Shown: positions 1 to 13,045 of the stretch, in pieces
Position numbering within the stretch: position 1 is the first letter of the stretch
Layout: the number at the start of each line of letters is the position of its first letter
Made by a program: the position numbers and the translations under genes
Notes under the pieces: model-generated
The model's input: only the letters and a program-made list of their open reading frames with translations
Database searches by the model: none
Told to the model about the DNA's origin: nothing
Source of the DNA: Sinotaia quadrata
Lineage: Eukaryota > Mollusca > Gastropoda > Architaenioglossa > Viviparidae
Length of the DNA: 64,000 nt
Reading direction: 5' to 3'
Assembly: GCA_028829895.1 (NCBI GenBank)
Contig: CM054178.1
Span: forward strand, 71,958,835-72,022,834

Positions 1-324
1 ACACAGTTTGCACATACATCTTTAATTAATCGATCCCCATATTTTTTTTTATCTCCATATTATTAGGTCCGTGTAAGCATGAGTGGATTAGGGTCCTTGA
101 GGTTTCAAAATGCAGATACTCCTTACCATATATGTATGTGAGAGCCTAAACCGCTCACTAACAAGTACTTGTTTGTGTGTATGATTGAGTTATGTTGAAT
201 AAAGGAGTCTAACTACAAATGTGTATGCCTGTATGTGTGTACGTATGCTGAATAAAAGTATCTCTCACAATATCTTACTTGTGTAGACCTATGTGTATAT
301 GTATGCATGTGTGATGTGATGTGA

Positions 325-429
325 TGTGTGTGTGTGTGTGTGTGTTTATTCTGACGGTGGGAGGTGGTGAACAACATCTACATTCTACAGAGCAATACAG
401 TGGAAAAATTAAAGCATATAATTTAGTAA

Positions 430-480
<51 letters not shown>
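325..480. repeat. Two (TG)n microsatellites
   Basis: (TG)n tracts lie at about 325-344 and 431-480. Open frames here of repeated V/C or T/H residues are by-products of the dinucleotide repeat. Confidence 0.98.
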
Positions 481-483
<3 letters not shown>

Positions 484-780
484 TTCTCACGCTACACAGG
501 AGAGTAGCTTTAACATATATAACATATACTAAAAGTGGACATGGAACGGAAAGGAACTCTCTCCCATATTAACTGCCATGACAAATTGGGCCACATTGTT
601 TGAGTTGCAGGATTACAGAGCCGCAGACTAATAATATGCAGGGTGTGTTATACGATTGTCAGGAAAAAATGACAAGCAAAAGTCATAGCAGAAAGACTCG
701 CAAGAAGAAATGTCACAATATATGTCACATATAAAGTTGTACAGGCTAGTGCATGTTACACTATTCATTAATGACATGTG

Positions 781-900
781 GTACAGGAAATGGTGCAGAG
801 GTTATCTGCTCGCTCAAGAAATGTGTGGTTCGAATCCCATCCAGGGTGAAAAATGTGACTGCACATAGGTACCTGGTATTCTTGAGCTCGTAGTCTACAC
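781..900 (+). mobile_element. tRNA-derived SINE remnant
   Basis: An A-box-like TGGTGCAGAGG (791-801) and a clear B box GGTTCGAATCC (828-838) are spaced as in a Pol III promoter. The rest does not fold as a complete tRNA, so this is read as the head of an old SINE. Confidence 0.5.
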
Positions 901-2479
901 ACAATATACATGTGTTCTAGTTGACACATTTAACTAATTGCGTAATATATTGACTTATGTAACCCTCTAAAAAATACAAGCAAACCTACCTTCTAGAAAG
1001 GCTGACCATTATCACTGGGCTGCAAACATACATGAATGTTCCAGACACTCACTCTAAACTAACCAATCAAAGTGTAGCTCAATCACATGCAATTAATGTG
1101 CTAGAAATCTACCTGAACATAGTAGAATACAGTTGACCATTGAGGCAACACGAATTTTGGCTCTGGCCTTAATAAGTTAAAATCATATTACTGGCATTCA
1201 CTTGTGAACACAATAGTTTGAGAAAAACAGATTTTGATATCTATAAGGTAGCCTTTGTTTCGAAATGAGAGGTCAGTACGCTTAAAGCTGTCCTTTAATT
1301 TATTTGTAGCACATCTTGAACAGTATTTAATGTGCATCTGTACAGAGTAGGAATTTGCTTCTATGCTGAGTATCATCTGATGGAGATTCAGTGATTAACT
1401 TTGGTATGATGTCAGTTGCTGACATGACTGATTTTTAATTGTTGATTTGAATCAGAAGTAGGGAGATGGCCGTAAACAAGTCCGGCCTTGTTTTCTGTAC
1501 CACTAGATTATGAGTTAAGTCTACTCACAGAGAGATAGATAGACAGAGAGAGGGGTAGAGAAAGCAATCAAATGTCATATTAGACAATTATTTCCGAGTG
1601 GTTTGCATAATGAGTTGCCACCAAGCCAGTCATGTGAAAAGAACCCGGACGGTCAGCCATATTGAAGACATCGGATTATAAGCATTCTTTTAAGCAGCCA
1701 TAAATAAATCGTGAGATTTAAGGATAAATTAATTAATTTGAGAAATTAATAGACTCGGCTGCAAAGTGCCGCTCTGGTATGATGAAGAAAGAAAGTCGCC
1801 AAATTGATTTCAACAAAATGAAAAGATCCATATAAAATGACAATGCCTTTATTGCTACCATCTATTATCTAGCTATGCCTGTAGTTGATTCTTTCCCCTT
1901 CTCCCAGTTCCATATAGAACTGATGTCTTGAACCACCAGCTAGTGGCTGTTTTCGAAATAAGACATAAAAAAAATAATACGAGTACAGTTCTTGGTAGGA
2001 GTACAGAGGAGATACATTTTTGTCATCATTTGGACATGCAAAATCCATTTCAATTAGAGTAAACAAGTGAATTAAAAACGATGAGGAAGTAAGTTAAAAT
2101 TAAAAACTCAGTAATCCAAATAAATTACTATAGTTAGTACTTCAGAATTCTATACCCTAATTGATGGGTATAGAACAAATGTTCTCGTTTGATATTTTTA
2201 TTACAGATGAAGGCTGTCGTTATTTGACTGACAATGACCGTTATATAATAAAATAAACCAATTGTTGAGAGTAAACATTCAAGTTTCGATGTTCTATTCA
2301 TATAAGATCTATCTAGTTATATATATATTTTAAACAGCTCGATTCCTATTTGGATCTATCTTTATCTCCTCGGCAAAGTTATGTAATCTTACCAACTAAA
2401 TGGTAAGTATATCCTCACTCAGGAGTTTACATTCTTTTCTCTGATATTGAATAAAACTGTATATATGTCCTGTTCTGAC

Positions 2480-2910
2480 TATCTAATGTGTCTCTGTTCT
2501 GACTATCGAATGTGTCCCTGTTCTATTTAATGTTTCCCTGTTTTAACTATCTAATTTGTCCCTGTTCTGACTATCTAATGTTTCCCTGTTCTAATTTATC
2601 TAATGTGTCCCTATTCTATCTAACATGTCCCTGTTCCAACTATCCAATGTGTCTCTGTTCTGACTATATGATGTGTCCTTGTTCTGAATATATAATGTGT
2701 CTTTAACCTCACAGTCCACTGAGTCCCTGTTCTGACTATCCAATGTGTCCCTGTTCTGACTGTACAATGTGTCCCTGTTCTGACTATAAAATGTGCCCAT
2801 GTTCTGATTATATGTGTCCCTGTTCTGACTAACCAATGTTTCTGTGTTCTGACTTGTCTTTGTTTTGACTATCCAATGTGTCCCTGTTTTGACTATCCTA
2901 TGTGTCGACT
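2480..2910 (+). repeat. 24-bp degenerate minisatellite
   Basis: About 18 units read TGTCCCTGTTCTGACTATCC with variable ends. The open frames on both strands (QNRDTLYS repeats) are by-products. Confidence 0.95.
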
Positions 2911-3557
2911 GTATACCATTTTTGTTGTCATGTAAAAAAAATGTAAACTAAAACAGAAAAATCACATTACAAAGTTTCAAAACCAACCTAACTGGTTTTT
3001 ATCTTTAATATGGCTGACTGGCTGTTTGATGACACCACATGTAAATTGCCTGTGCTTAATGGCTTGACAGAAAACTTGTGGGTAAGCAGCGATGTAACTG
3101 TGCTAGTTTTTCACGCCTGCATTCTGATCTGCGTTAAGTGCATTAACACTAACAGAGATCTGGGGAGACCAGCGTGTCTTGACGGGGTCAAGCACAGCCT
3201 CAATCTTTGGGATTCCCCCCACCCCACCCCCCATCCATACCCACGTACCACGTCCTAAACGTTGAGATTCAGTAGAGGCCATGATGTAAGCACTTAGAAC
3301 TAGAGACGCTGAGAAACTTAGAGCCAGTAAATACCCATCATTCTTATTACTATCAGTTAGGCAGCTGTAGGTTCGACATTTTGAGTTTTGGAATTGATAA
3401 GTTAACTGCCTGGGAAAACCACAGAACTCGATCAGCCAGTTTAAGTTTTTATTATATTTATTAATTATTCTCCACCATGTGAACTAAGCTGTTACCAAAA
3501 AATACTTAGATATTAGATCCATTCAGCTTTCGAATGGATAGTAAGGCCCTAAAGATA

Positions 3558-3562
<5 letters not shown>

Positions 3563-3610
<48 letters not shown>
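3563..3610. repeat. (GA)n microsatellite
   Basis: An uninterrupted (GA)n of about 24 units. Confidence 0.98.
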
Positions 3611-3613
<3 letters not shown>

Positions 3614-3754
3614 AAAGGAGAGGAAAAGCAAACACTAGCAGGACCGTACAAGATTGACCAATGTCTAGTTTTAATGGGCGATCCCTATCCGTCGCCTCAC
3701 TTTCAGACACTGGTTCTCGGCGGGCTGCCAACTCTCAAGACGTGGAGGGTAAAA

Positions 3755-3773
3755 GGGGTGGGGTGGGGTGGGG
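3755..3773 (+). other. G-quadruplex motif
   Basis: Four runs of GGGG separated by single T bases. This is the tightest kind of quadruplex-forming pattern. No gene is nearby. Confidence 0.8.
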
Positions 3774-4455
3774 CTACAAATTACATGAAAGAGGCTGGTC
3801 TTTCCACAGAGAGACACTAAAGTGCCCTGCCCCTGGTTAGAAATGTTGTGGACTCAAGCGGGTTATTGTGACGCAATTGGATGACAGGTATCCTTCTGGT
3901 CGGAGGATAAACACGAGGTGTCACTTTTGAGTTTGTCGATGTCTAGTGTGAACGGCTGTCATCGCCCTCATTCTCAAATCATTCCTATAGCCTCAATAAA
4001 CGATAAAACTCAAACTAAAATAGATTTTTCAAGATTTTTTTTAAAGATTGGGAAATGGATTAAAAAAGCAGATAATAAATAAGGCAAGATAATACGAAAG
4101 ATAAGACGCATTAATAATAATTGTTTATACAATAGAAAAATAAGGTTGTAATGAGACTAATAGTATATAGTCAAATAATAAGTATATAGACAATTACAAA
4201 GTATACAGATAAACAGTAAGTCTTATAATTAGGAAGTATATTAAACACAAGTAAAAAGAAGATAATAAGATAGGAAAAGATTAATACAATAAGAAATATT
4301 AATTAAGACTAGACATATACAACACACATAATAATTAGACAGTTAATAGAACAGGTCAGAAATCTAATGCAGACAATTTGACCAAATTAAACTTAATATA
4401 TTGACCTGTCATAACTTCTTTTGTGTACTACCCACAATCCTCTCAGCCGAATTAT

Positions 4456-4456
<1 letters not shown>

Positions 4457-4551
<95 letters not shown>
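4457..4551. repeat. Long (CA)n microsatellite
   Basis: An uninterrupted (CA)n tract of about 47 units. Confidence 0.98.
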
Positions 4552-4553
<2 letters not shown>

Positions 4554-5423
4554 GAAGAATGAGATATTATTTTATGTCCCTTTCCCCTCTCACTATCCGT
4601 AGTACCTTATATTGTTGTTGTTGTTATTGTAAGTATATTTAATTTAGTAAATCTAATTTTTTTACATATACTTGAATTGCTAAAGGCGCCATATACAACA
4701 CTCGTAAAACAAAAACAAAAAATCAAAAACAAACAAGAATCAGACATGTTATCAATTTAAAACGGACATTAGATTATTTTAAATACGCATAAAACAAAAA
4801 CATAAGCACACGGAGATTTATACCCACTGACACATACCCACACAAACACCCACACTCACAAACAAACACCCCCTCCCAAACACGCACAAACACACATTTA
4901 GTTCTTGAAATTTAATTTAATCTAATTTATCATCTAGTTTATTATTTGTGCTAATAAATTAAAAACAACAACTAAAGAATAATAATTAGCGTGACGTCTT
5001 TATGACAGATTGTGCCTGTCAAATAAATATGCAAATATATTTTTGTTTCTACCACGGCCACTTTCAGTGTGCCCTTAAACTGGTCACACTATGTTTAGAA
5101 AACCTGGCCAAGGGTACTTTTAGACCTACGTAGCGGTCAGAGGTGAAAGTTGAAGGGAAATGTCAAAGGAGTTCTTTCCCTTTCCAGTAAAAGTAATTGC
5201 TTGCGATACTGAAGTCAAATGAGATTAATACGTATTCTTTCCTTTTCTTAAATATACATTCCTCGACAAGATATTTGTAGCATCCCTCCCCCCCCCCCTT
5301 ACACACACATCTGTGGTCCATCCAGTTCAGTAAATACTAATAGCGATAAAAGGCGACAATGTTTTTCTTACACATAAAGCAATATCAAGACATTTGGTGA
5401 TAATCTCATTGGTCATTTTAAAG

Positions 5424-5530
5424 CAGGGTTTCTCAATCGCAGTCCCGCGAAAGTTTGCTAAGGGTTCCCCGAGACCCGAAAATTATTTCAAGGATTCCCC
5501 CAGGGTAAAAAAATTGAAAAAGGCAGTCTT
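5424..5530 (+). mobile_element. hAT-type terminal fragment
   Basis: CAGGGTTTCTCAATCGCAG followed by GGTTCCCCGAGACCCG resembles the 5' end of many hAT non-autonomous elements. The other end could not be placed. Confidence 0.3.
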
Positions 5531-6061
5531 AAAGCAGTAGCCCAGGGATCCTGTGGGACCAGGCGTATTCGCTAGAACACACCAAGCTGGCTACTAATTC
5601 GATTTTCAGTGTCGGTGAAAATAATTCCGAAAGAAAACTTTCCTAGAAATGACCATGCAGACAAACAGATGTGAATTTTCCCACAGCTTAAGTCGAGTGG
5701 TTTGCTCGCACGCGTTGCATGAATTCGTCTGAGTATGACGTCCGTCGGCTGCATTAAATAAAGGAACAACTTTGAAAGCACAAACTATTATTACAATGAG
5801 TACAATGCTAGAGATTTCCGGGGGAGGGGGGGTTGAGGGGGGCATGTTCTCCTTGACCTGGAACCAGAACTGTAAGAAAACTTCCCATATGCATGATAAC
5901 TTTCTGCAGTAGTAAATTTTCGTATTATTCGATTCTAAATTTCACTATATTCCTGTAAACCAAATTTATGCCTGGCCTTTAATTTATCCCGTTTAATAAT
6001 CCCCCCCCCCCAACTCACCTTCTTTTATCCAAACATTTCATACTAAATAAGCTAAAAGCAT

Positions 6062-6185
6062 TTAAAAAGTTACCCATCAAATGCTATATACGAACATTAT
6101 TTTTAAAAAGTTACCCATCAAATGCTATATACGAACATTATTTTTAAAAAGTTACCCATCAAATGCTATGTACGAACATTATTTT
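6062..6185 (+). repeat. 41-bp tandem repeat, three copies
   Basis: Units carry GTTACCCATCAAATGCTATA and ACGAACATTA and repeat at 6070, 6111 and 6152 with one visible difference (TATATA to TATGTA). Confidence 0.95.
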
Positions 6186-6649
6186 ACAACTATTTTGCAT
6201 AATAAGCTAAAATTATCGAGCAAACTCTGAGAACTGACCTTACAAACGAAAGAAGAGAAATTGCGTTAAGTTTCGATAAGGAAGACTAAAAAAGAACGAA
6301 CTCGTGGGTACATTCAAAGTCTTGCGGTTCTAGATTTCATTTTGTCCAGGGTGAATAACTCTGAATGCGAGTCGAGACTTGCCAGACTGCAAATCTATCT
6401 TGTCCCCATTTATTTCTCTCCCTTTGCTCCTCTAAGCAAAGGTGTGAATAAACACGTCCTTGCTCTTAAGCCACACTCATTTGCATACGCTTCTTAAGTC
6501 GTTTAACTCTCACGTAAACGTTTAATTGCTTTTCAGTTTATTGATTTATTTTGTATTTTTGTAGAAAAATAGAAGAATAAGTCGACTCATCTCGAACCAT
6601 TTTTTTTTTTTAATTAGAGTACAACTAGAAAACAGATGTCGAGAGATTA

Positions 6650-7590
6650 TGAGTGTTCGCCTTTAGAGGTTAGAGAGTATTTTAAGAAAACTAAATTTGC
6701 TTCGTATATATAGGGTAGAAAAAACTTAAAAAATACTACTTGTGCATATTCATTTAAGAGAGTAAAGTCTACTTGAAGAGAGAGTTCTTGAAAGCACCAA
6801 GTTTGGATATTCTTTTAGGCAGTCGAAAAAGTTTTAAGAACATCAATTTTGCTTATTCTCTTTCAAAGGGTAGAGAAAACTTTCAAACACTAATTATGCT
6901 TTTCCGATTTAGTGTGTAGAGAACTTTATGAACGCCAATTTTGTGTGTTCGTTTCTAGAAGGCAGAGAAAACTAATTTTGCGTATTCGTATTTAGAAGGT
7001 AGAGAAACATTTAAAAACATAAATATTGTGGAGAGTGGAGAACAATAAGAACGCTCATTTTTGCGAGTTCGTTGTAAGCGGTTGGAAGAGAACTACAAAA
7101 CATCGTTAAAATTACGTGTTCATTGTAAGAAGCTAGAGAGAAGTATAAAATGCTGTTAATTTTATTCGCTTATTGTTAGAGGCTAGACTGCAAGAGAGAA
7201 CTCAACGATATCATTAATTTTACGCGTTCATTGTAAGAGGCTAGAGAGAACTACAAAATAACGTGAATGTTACGCGTTCATTGTAAGAGGCTAGAGAAAA
7301 CTACAAAATAACATTAATGTTACGCGTTCATTGTAAGAGGCTAGAGAGAACTACAAAATAACGTTAATGTTACGCGTTCATTGTAAGAGGCTAGAGAGAA
7401 CTACAAAATAACGTTAATGTTACGCGTTCATTGTAAGAAGGTAGAGAGAACTATAAAGTATTGTTAATTTTACGCGTTATTTGTAAGAGGGGAGAGAGAA
7501 ATAAAATATCGTTAATTTTAGGCTTTCGTTATAAGAGGCATGAGATAAATATAAAATATTATTAACGCCTTCGTTGTAAGAGGGGAGGTA
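6650..7590 (+). repeat. 50- to 60-bp minisatellite
   Basis: The best copies (about 7200-7450) have a 50-bp period with TTACGCGTTCATTGTAAGAG and GCTAGAGAGAACTACAAAAT. Divergence grows on both sides, and faint copies with AGAGAAAACT reach back to about 6650. Confidence 0.9.
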
Positions 7591-7781
7591 AAACTAGAGT
7601 CTTCCCATTGCTCTCTCGTGTATATTGACCTAATTCGGTGATTTATTTCCATCTCTCATCCTTCACTCATTCATTTTCTCCTTTACGTACTTTCACTCAT
7701 TTCCGAACTTCATATCTACCCTCTTGCTAACTTAATGAATCCCCCTTTTTCCCCCCACGTTCATTACTCACTATTTTCTAA

Positions 7782-8055
7782 AGGTCGGGTGGCTAAAGCG
7801 TTAGTAAGGTCTCTAGATTCTCGCCGAACGACATGAGTTCGATTCCTGCTAGGGATGAATAACTGTCGTATGGCTGTTAACCGTTCCCTAGCTCAGAGTG
7901 GTGGGACTAAGTGTCAAGTCCTTCGGATGGGACGATGAAGCAGGTCTCGAGTGCTACAGGGAGTCTAAGCTAAAGATCCTCATCAGGTCAAAATCGAACA
8001 GAGTAGATCGATAGAGCCGTGTCCGGGAAAAACCCACAAAAACAAAACAAAATAC
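7782..8055 (+). mobile_element. tRNA-derived SINE, near full length
   Basis: The head has GGTGGCTAAAGCG (A-box-like) and GAGTTCGATTCCT (B box, about 7835-7847). A body of about 150 bp follows with TCCTTCGGATGGGACGATGA and GCTAAAGATCCTCATCAGG, of the type found in animal SINE central domains. It ends in an A- and C-rich tail (ACAAAAACAAAACAAAAT). The family was not identified. Confidence 0.65.
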
Positions 8056-8696
8056 CAAAGAAAACAAGTCCATATAGCCCCCAAAATCTGGTCTTCATCT
8101 TCCGCATTCTGTGTATAATGTTTAAATTATCTCACCATTACGGAATTTAAATCTTTCTGAGAGCTTGTGCCAGTTTGTAAATTCAGCAAAACTTTCAAGC
8201 GGATGTAAAATAATTAACATTAAAACAAACAACACCAGTTTTCTTTCAAAACAAATGTATTTCTTAATTATTGAAAAAATAAGACACTTAACCTCTGAAC
8301 AGAAATACACTTCCAAAATGATGGTGTTGGAGAGGGCAACGCGTGATAAAACTGTCAACTGAAATGTATAGCTGACGACGTATTAAAGTCAAGCGGCTAG
8401 CCAAGACAGGAAAAAAATCTGTATGTCTTAAAAGGACGCTAGCAGTTGTAATAGAATTCTCGCTCTTTTCCATTTCGGGACATAAGAAGTGCCAGACGAT
8501 TTATTCCAAGATAAAATTGTGTATTCTCGTTTTCTACTAAGAAAACCTTTAGTCCTTTTCTGTTTGTTTTGTTTTATATTCTCTCTGTGTTCTCGTACTT
8601 TACTTTATTAAGAGAGGGATATATATATATACACACTGTGCATAAATTGAAAACAGTTTGTCGAATGAATGAATTCAGTCACCTTTGTATTTGTAT

Positions 8697-8811
<115 letters not shown>

Positions 8812-9715
8812 GTCATGGAGGTTTCGTCTGCAACAGAAGGTAACGTTGAAAACAAATAAAGCCCTTTGAACGTGTCATCAATCCCTGATGAATCTTGTGC
8901 ATTTCATCACATGCACATTTTAAAAATTTACAAAGAACGAGACCAGCCAATGAGCTCAGATAAAAGTTTGTCTGCTGAATTAATTCTATTCTCTAATCAC
9001 TTTGAATTTGGGGTGGCTGAAGTCTAGTCATGAAAGGCAGCCGTTACATTGTTACCGTGTGTAATTGTAATGATACACTGCACTCTGTTAATGCATGATG
9101 GTAATTTATGCTTGACTTCAAGGAATTTCTGGTACAAGTAAATTACTAGAAATTGCTGCATTGTTGTTCTGCTTGAGGGAATTAAATATTGGAGGAGTGC
9201 CCAGATTAGTCGTGAGAGAACAACGAGAGAACAACGGTTCATGGAACATTCTATAGTGGTGCTAGAGGAGCACATGAAGAATGGACAATTCTATTGTGAA
9301 CAATAAACTTGTAATATTGTCATTGACAAGGTTATGTACAAACTACTATTGCTTATCTCTCTAACTATATTTCTGTTCTATGATAAGAATGATTTGCTGA
9401 ATTGTGTTAGGACACAAGACTGTATAAGCGTTCAAACTATTCAAACATGGTTTCATGGAAATATTGATGTCAAATAATCTTTTCAAAGTATTTGTTATAT
9501 GTATATTTTATTGTTGATTTAATAAATTTATTTTTGAATTTATTGATCTTCTTACACATATTGGTAATCATATGTTGAAGAGATAGTGGTTGGAGTGGGG
9601 CTCACTAAATGTAGATTAAAGACGGATTTATCTTCTCCTTTGGTACGAAGTTTTCCACCTACGGAAATATTGTGTGACAGTAAATGTTTGTATTTAATGT
9701 TGTGGAAGAGAGAAA

Positions 9716-9875
9716 ACATTTACAGCGCCCGCATATCTGCCAAGTGAGGGAGACGGCTGGTGTCTTATGCAGGATTATTAACAACAAAAATTATGATAAA
9801 ATTATCATCACTTGTAATTAGTTATGAATGATTAATAACAATAATAATCATAACTAATAACTATAGTGACATTGT
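9716..9875 (-). repeat. Dispersed AT-rich repeat, copy 1 (inverted)
   Basis: Read on the minus strand it contains ATAACTAATTACAAGTGATG and further on TAAGACACCAGCCGTCTCCC and ATGCGGGCGCTG. The same order of motifs occurs on the plus strand at 11860-12000 and partly at 17285-17400, so it belongs to an interspersed family. Confidence 0.6.
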
Positions 9876-10084
9876 GTCCCAGAGCGCGTGCATTGTAAAC
9901 AAATAAATATTATTAAGAATATTAATAATAACGTAGTATCTGATACAAGTAATATCATCATTTATCACTAAGATCAGTTAACGTGGCAAGTGGGTTAACT
10001 CAGATTACTGAAACACGGGTAATTTGCAATTACCGTTTATAGTTGCTATAAAACAACCTAGTCGTTAGATCTTAAAACAAAACT

Positions 10085-10513
10085 GTCCAATGGGTGGCCT
10101 GCCAAGTCATGTTCTGCAACCCTCTGGGAACCTCATTACACAAGTATAGACTTGTCTTTCGTTAGACTAAATCCATGCACCCAACTATTCTGCTTTGACC
10201 ATGAAAGAAAAGAAAAACAAGGGTCGTGGGTGGACGTGGAGGGTGTATTGCTACTTCATCCATCATGCCTGATATTGGGAGTCTTGTTTGTGAGAAGCAG
10301 TGCCAAGTCTCGCTCTGACATTTTGCAGTTACAGATAAAATGCATGTCTAAGATACATGACTCTTAATCAAGATAACATATTTTTCTCTGCATTTTCATA
10401 AGTAAAACTATATCATATGTATTATTCTACAGCTCAGGGCAATTAGGATTAAAATTGTTAGGTGTATCACTTGGGGGTTTTGCTCATGTGACCCTTGCCC
10501 CGAAAGGTTGGAC
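10085..10513. mobile_element. Possible non-autonomous hAT-like element
   Basis: The right end GGTTGGACATCCCTG resembles hAT termini read outward, and ACTGTCCAATGGGTGGCC on the left is a rough inverted match. There is no transposase. The boundaries are uncertain. Confidence 0.3.
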
Positions 10514-11859
10514 ATCCCTGGTCTTACAAACAGTGAATGACTAAAATATTATAAAGAAAGCTCAAGACTTTACTTATCGTGAAATTAAATTTAGAGAAAG
10601 AAAAGAAACAATTATCCCCCTAAAAAAAAAAAAATATTAAAATGTTGTTCGCAAACTCTAAATTTCCTTTCCTGTCCACCAAAACTTTTTACCCGATCCA
10701 TCAACCATGACACCACTAGGACCTCCACATCTCAGCCACCCAGTGCAGACTGCCTACGCAGTGCAGCGGCAAGCTCCATCAAGTGCATTCTCCACCCGTA
10801 TTTCTCAGGCCGAAACTTGTGCAACCATACACCCCACAAAAACGTTGGAAGCAGCCTGGCTCGTACACATTCTCTAGGCCCACCGCTTCAACCCCCTCCT
10901 CTACAACCAATGCACCCTCCCTTCCTCGTCTTACTATCATGCCCACACCGGATCGTGTTCAGGCCGTAATTACTCCAGAGATAATTTACTTGATGTGCTT
11001 TCTCCTGCGTCTGGGCGCCTTGTGATGTGACGTCCAAAAAGGGGGCGTTGGATGACCAAAGCGTTTAACGTGACCTCGGAGTTTGACGGACTGGACACCA
11101 ACACTGGCGACGTAGCGTGCAATTAGTAACTGTGAAATCAGAATGCAGTCACTGACGCAACACAACGCACCACGCTTACACGCATACACACAAACACACA
11201 CACATAGAAAACAGAAACACACGTACACGCATACCTTAAACACATGCAAGTAGTCAAACCAGATGCATGTATCAGAAAATTATCTCTAGCGAGAGTAATT
11301 TAATTTACATTCACTCTCATTGTTGCTGAGACAGCGAAATTGTTGTAATTACTAATTTGCAAAGTACCCCGAATAGGGGTATTTGCTTGAGGGTGAGGAA
11401 GAGTTAGAACTCAATTAATTACGTGGGGAAGAGTTAGGGCTCAATTAATTTTACATCTGTACTTTTATAAAAAAACAAAAAAAACAAAATCAGTTATCTA
11501 GAATAAATCAGTATTTATTTAATATTTTTGTTTACCAGAGTAACATTTTTGTAATGTTAAGGACTAATTAAAAAAAATTACATACTAACTTTTTATAGTT
11601 TAATCTATACCAAAGCAAGAATTACGTAATTTTAAATTAATCTAAAGCAAAGTTTTAATTTGTAGACTAATCTAAAGCAAAGATTTATGTAATTTGTAGA
11701 CTAGCCTCAGATTAACCCAATCACGTAACTAAGTTCAGAGAAAGACAACAGTCCCAAGGAAGACGTCATTGAACTGAAAGTTTGCTGGCTGATTTGGACG
11801 TAGAGCAAAGATGAATTTCCTAATGTGGACGTAGCAAAATTATTCTATGACAACCTAGT

Positions 11860-12000
11860 TAGTGGTTATAACTATTATTGTTAGTAATCATCCATAACTA
11901 ATTACAAATGATGATAATCTTAATTTATATTATAAATAATTCTCCCTAAGACACCACCTGTCTCTCTCGATATTGCGGGCACTGAAAACGTTTTCTCTCT
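11860..12000 (+). repeat. Dispersed AT-rich repeat, copy 2
   Basis: It contains CATAACTAATTACAAATGATG, TAAGACACCACCTGTCTCTC and TTGCGGGCACTG, homologous to copy 1 in the opposite orientation about 2 kb away. Confidence 0.6.
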
Positions 12001-12867
12001 TCAACAACATTGAAGACAAACATATACTGTCACACAATATTCATAGGTACAAAACTAATCTAACTGCAAATTATCAATGGACTTTCTTAACTCTAACTGC
12101 ACATTCTCAGTTGTCTTTCTTTCCTCAAAAATTACATTCTGAACTGTCTCTTTCTTAAAGGTAATATTTCAACTCTTTCTTTTCTCAAAAGCAAATTTTG
12201 AACTGTCTACTGTCTCTTTCTACATTCACTTTTATCCCTGCTTCAAGTTCGTAATTTTTCACTTGTTGTCAAAGGGTTACGTGAGAAAAATCTGCAAGCT
12301 GGCAATATTGCCATGCTACATAACTCCTGTCATGCAGAGCACGTGATTCTAAAAAAAAAAAAGTCCTTTTGTTCTTTTTATCTCAGGCATGTACACAATA
12401 CTTGCACCTCAGTGCACTTCAAATTCTACTATACAAAAATTACAAGTACTACATTTGGTAAAATATACCATACTGAACTTTAAATATTTCAGAAATAACA
12501 ATTCTACTTTACCAATCATTTACTCAAAACATTACAATTGTAGACAGTATACACACGCACCAATACACAGAACATAATCATATAAGTCTTAGCCTTACAT
12601 GTATAATTGACAATACAGATCTATTAATAAAAGTCTCAGTGTAGCTTTGAATTATAAGTCACTGTAGAGAAGTATAGCGAGGGTTTTGTTTGTTGTGCAT
12701 AAATTACGTTCTTCACTAGCATTTAAAAAACTCTGGCGTGATACCGACATGGGAGTATGCGATGACCGGGAGTGGGTTGTTTCCCGACAATTGAAATAAG
12801 GACAAGGGAAAGGTCACACATGGTTAAAGATAATAATAATTAAAAAATTCTTTGGTTTCATTTCCCG

Positions 12868-13045
12868 TATTTTTTGTGATACTCCCTAAATAGTGGTGTA
12901 TACACATCTGGCGTCACTTCATAGCTCCCTAAATAGTGGTGTAAAACCCACTGGCGCCACTTAACTGTTTCCTATAAAGCGATGTATAACTCTCTAAAAT
13001 CACTTAATTTCTCCTTAAATAGAGGTGTATAACCCATCGGAAGGA
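12868..13045 (+). repeat. About 50-bp repeat, three decayed copies
   Basis: CTCCCTAAATAGTGGTGTA is followed by CTGGCGTCACTT or CTGGCGCCACTT twice, with a third weaker copy. Confidence 0.8.

Larger units (their letters stand above)
3010..6000. other. Gene-free spacer
   Basis: Apart from the listed microsatellites, quadruplex motif and hAT fragment I see no gene. Open frames at 3010 and 5572-5845 have no family motif and no splice-supported continuation. Confidence 0.6.

Noticed and set aside
781..850. Functional tRNA gene
   Set aside because: A and B boxes are present but the acceptor and anticodon stems do not pair; better read as a SINE head.
10680..11030. Possible exon in a CCACC-rich stretch
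   Set aside because: Several frames are open for short distances, none has a recognisable motif or consistent splice sites.
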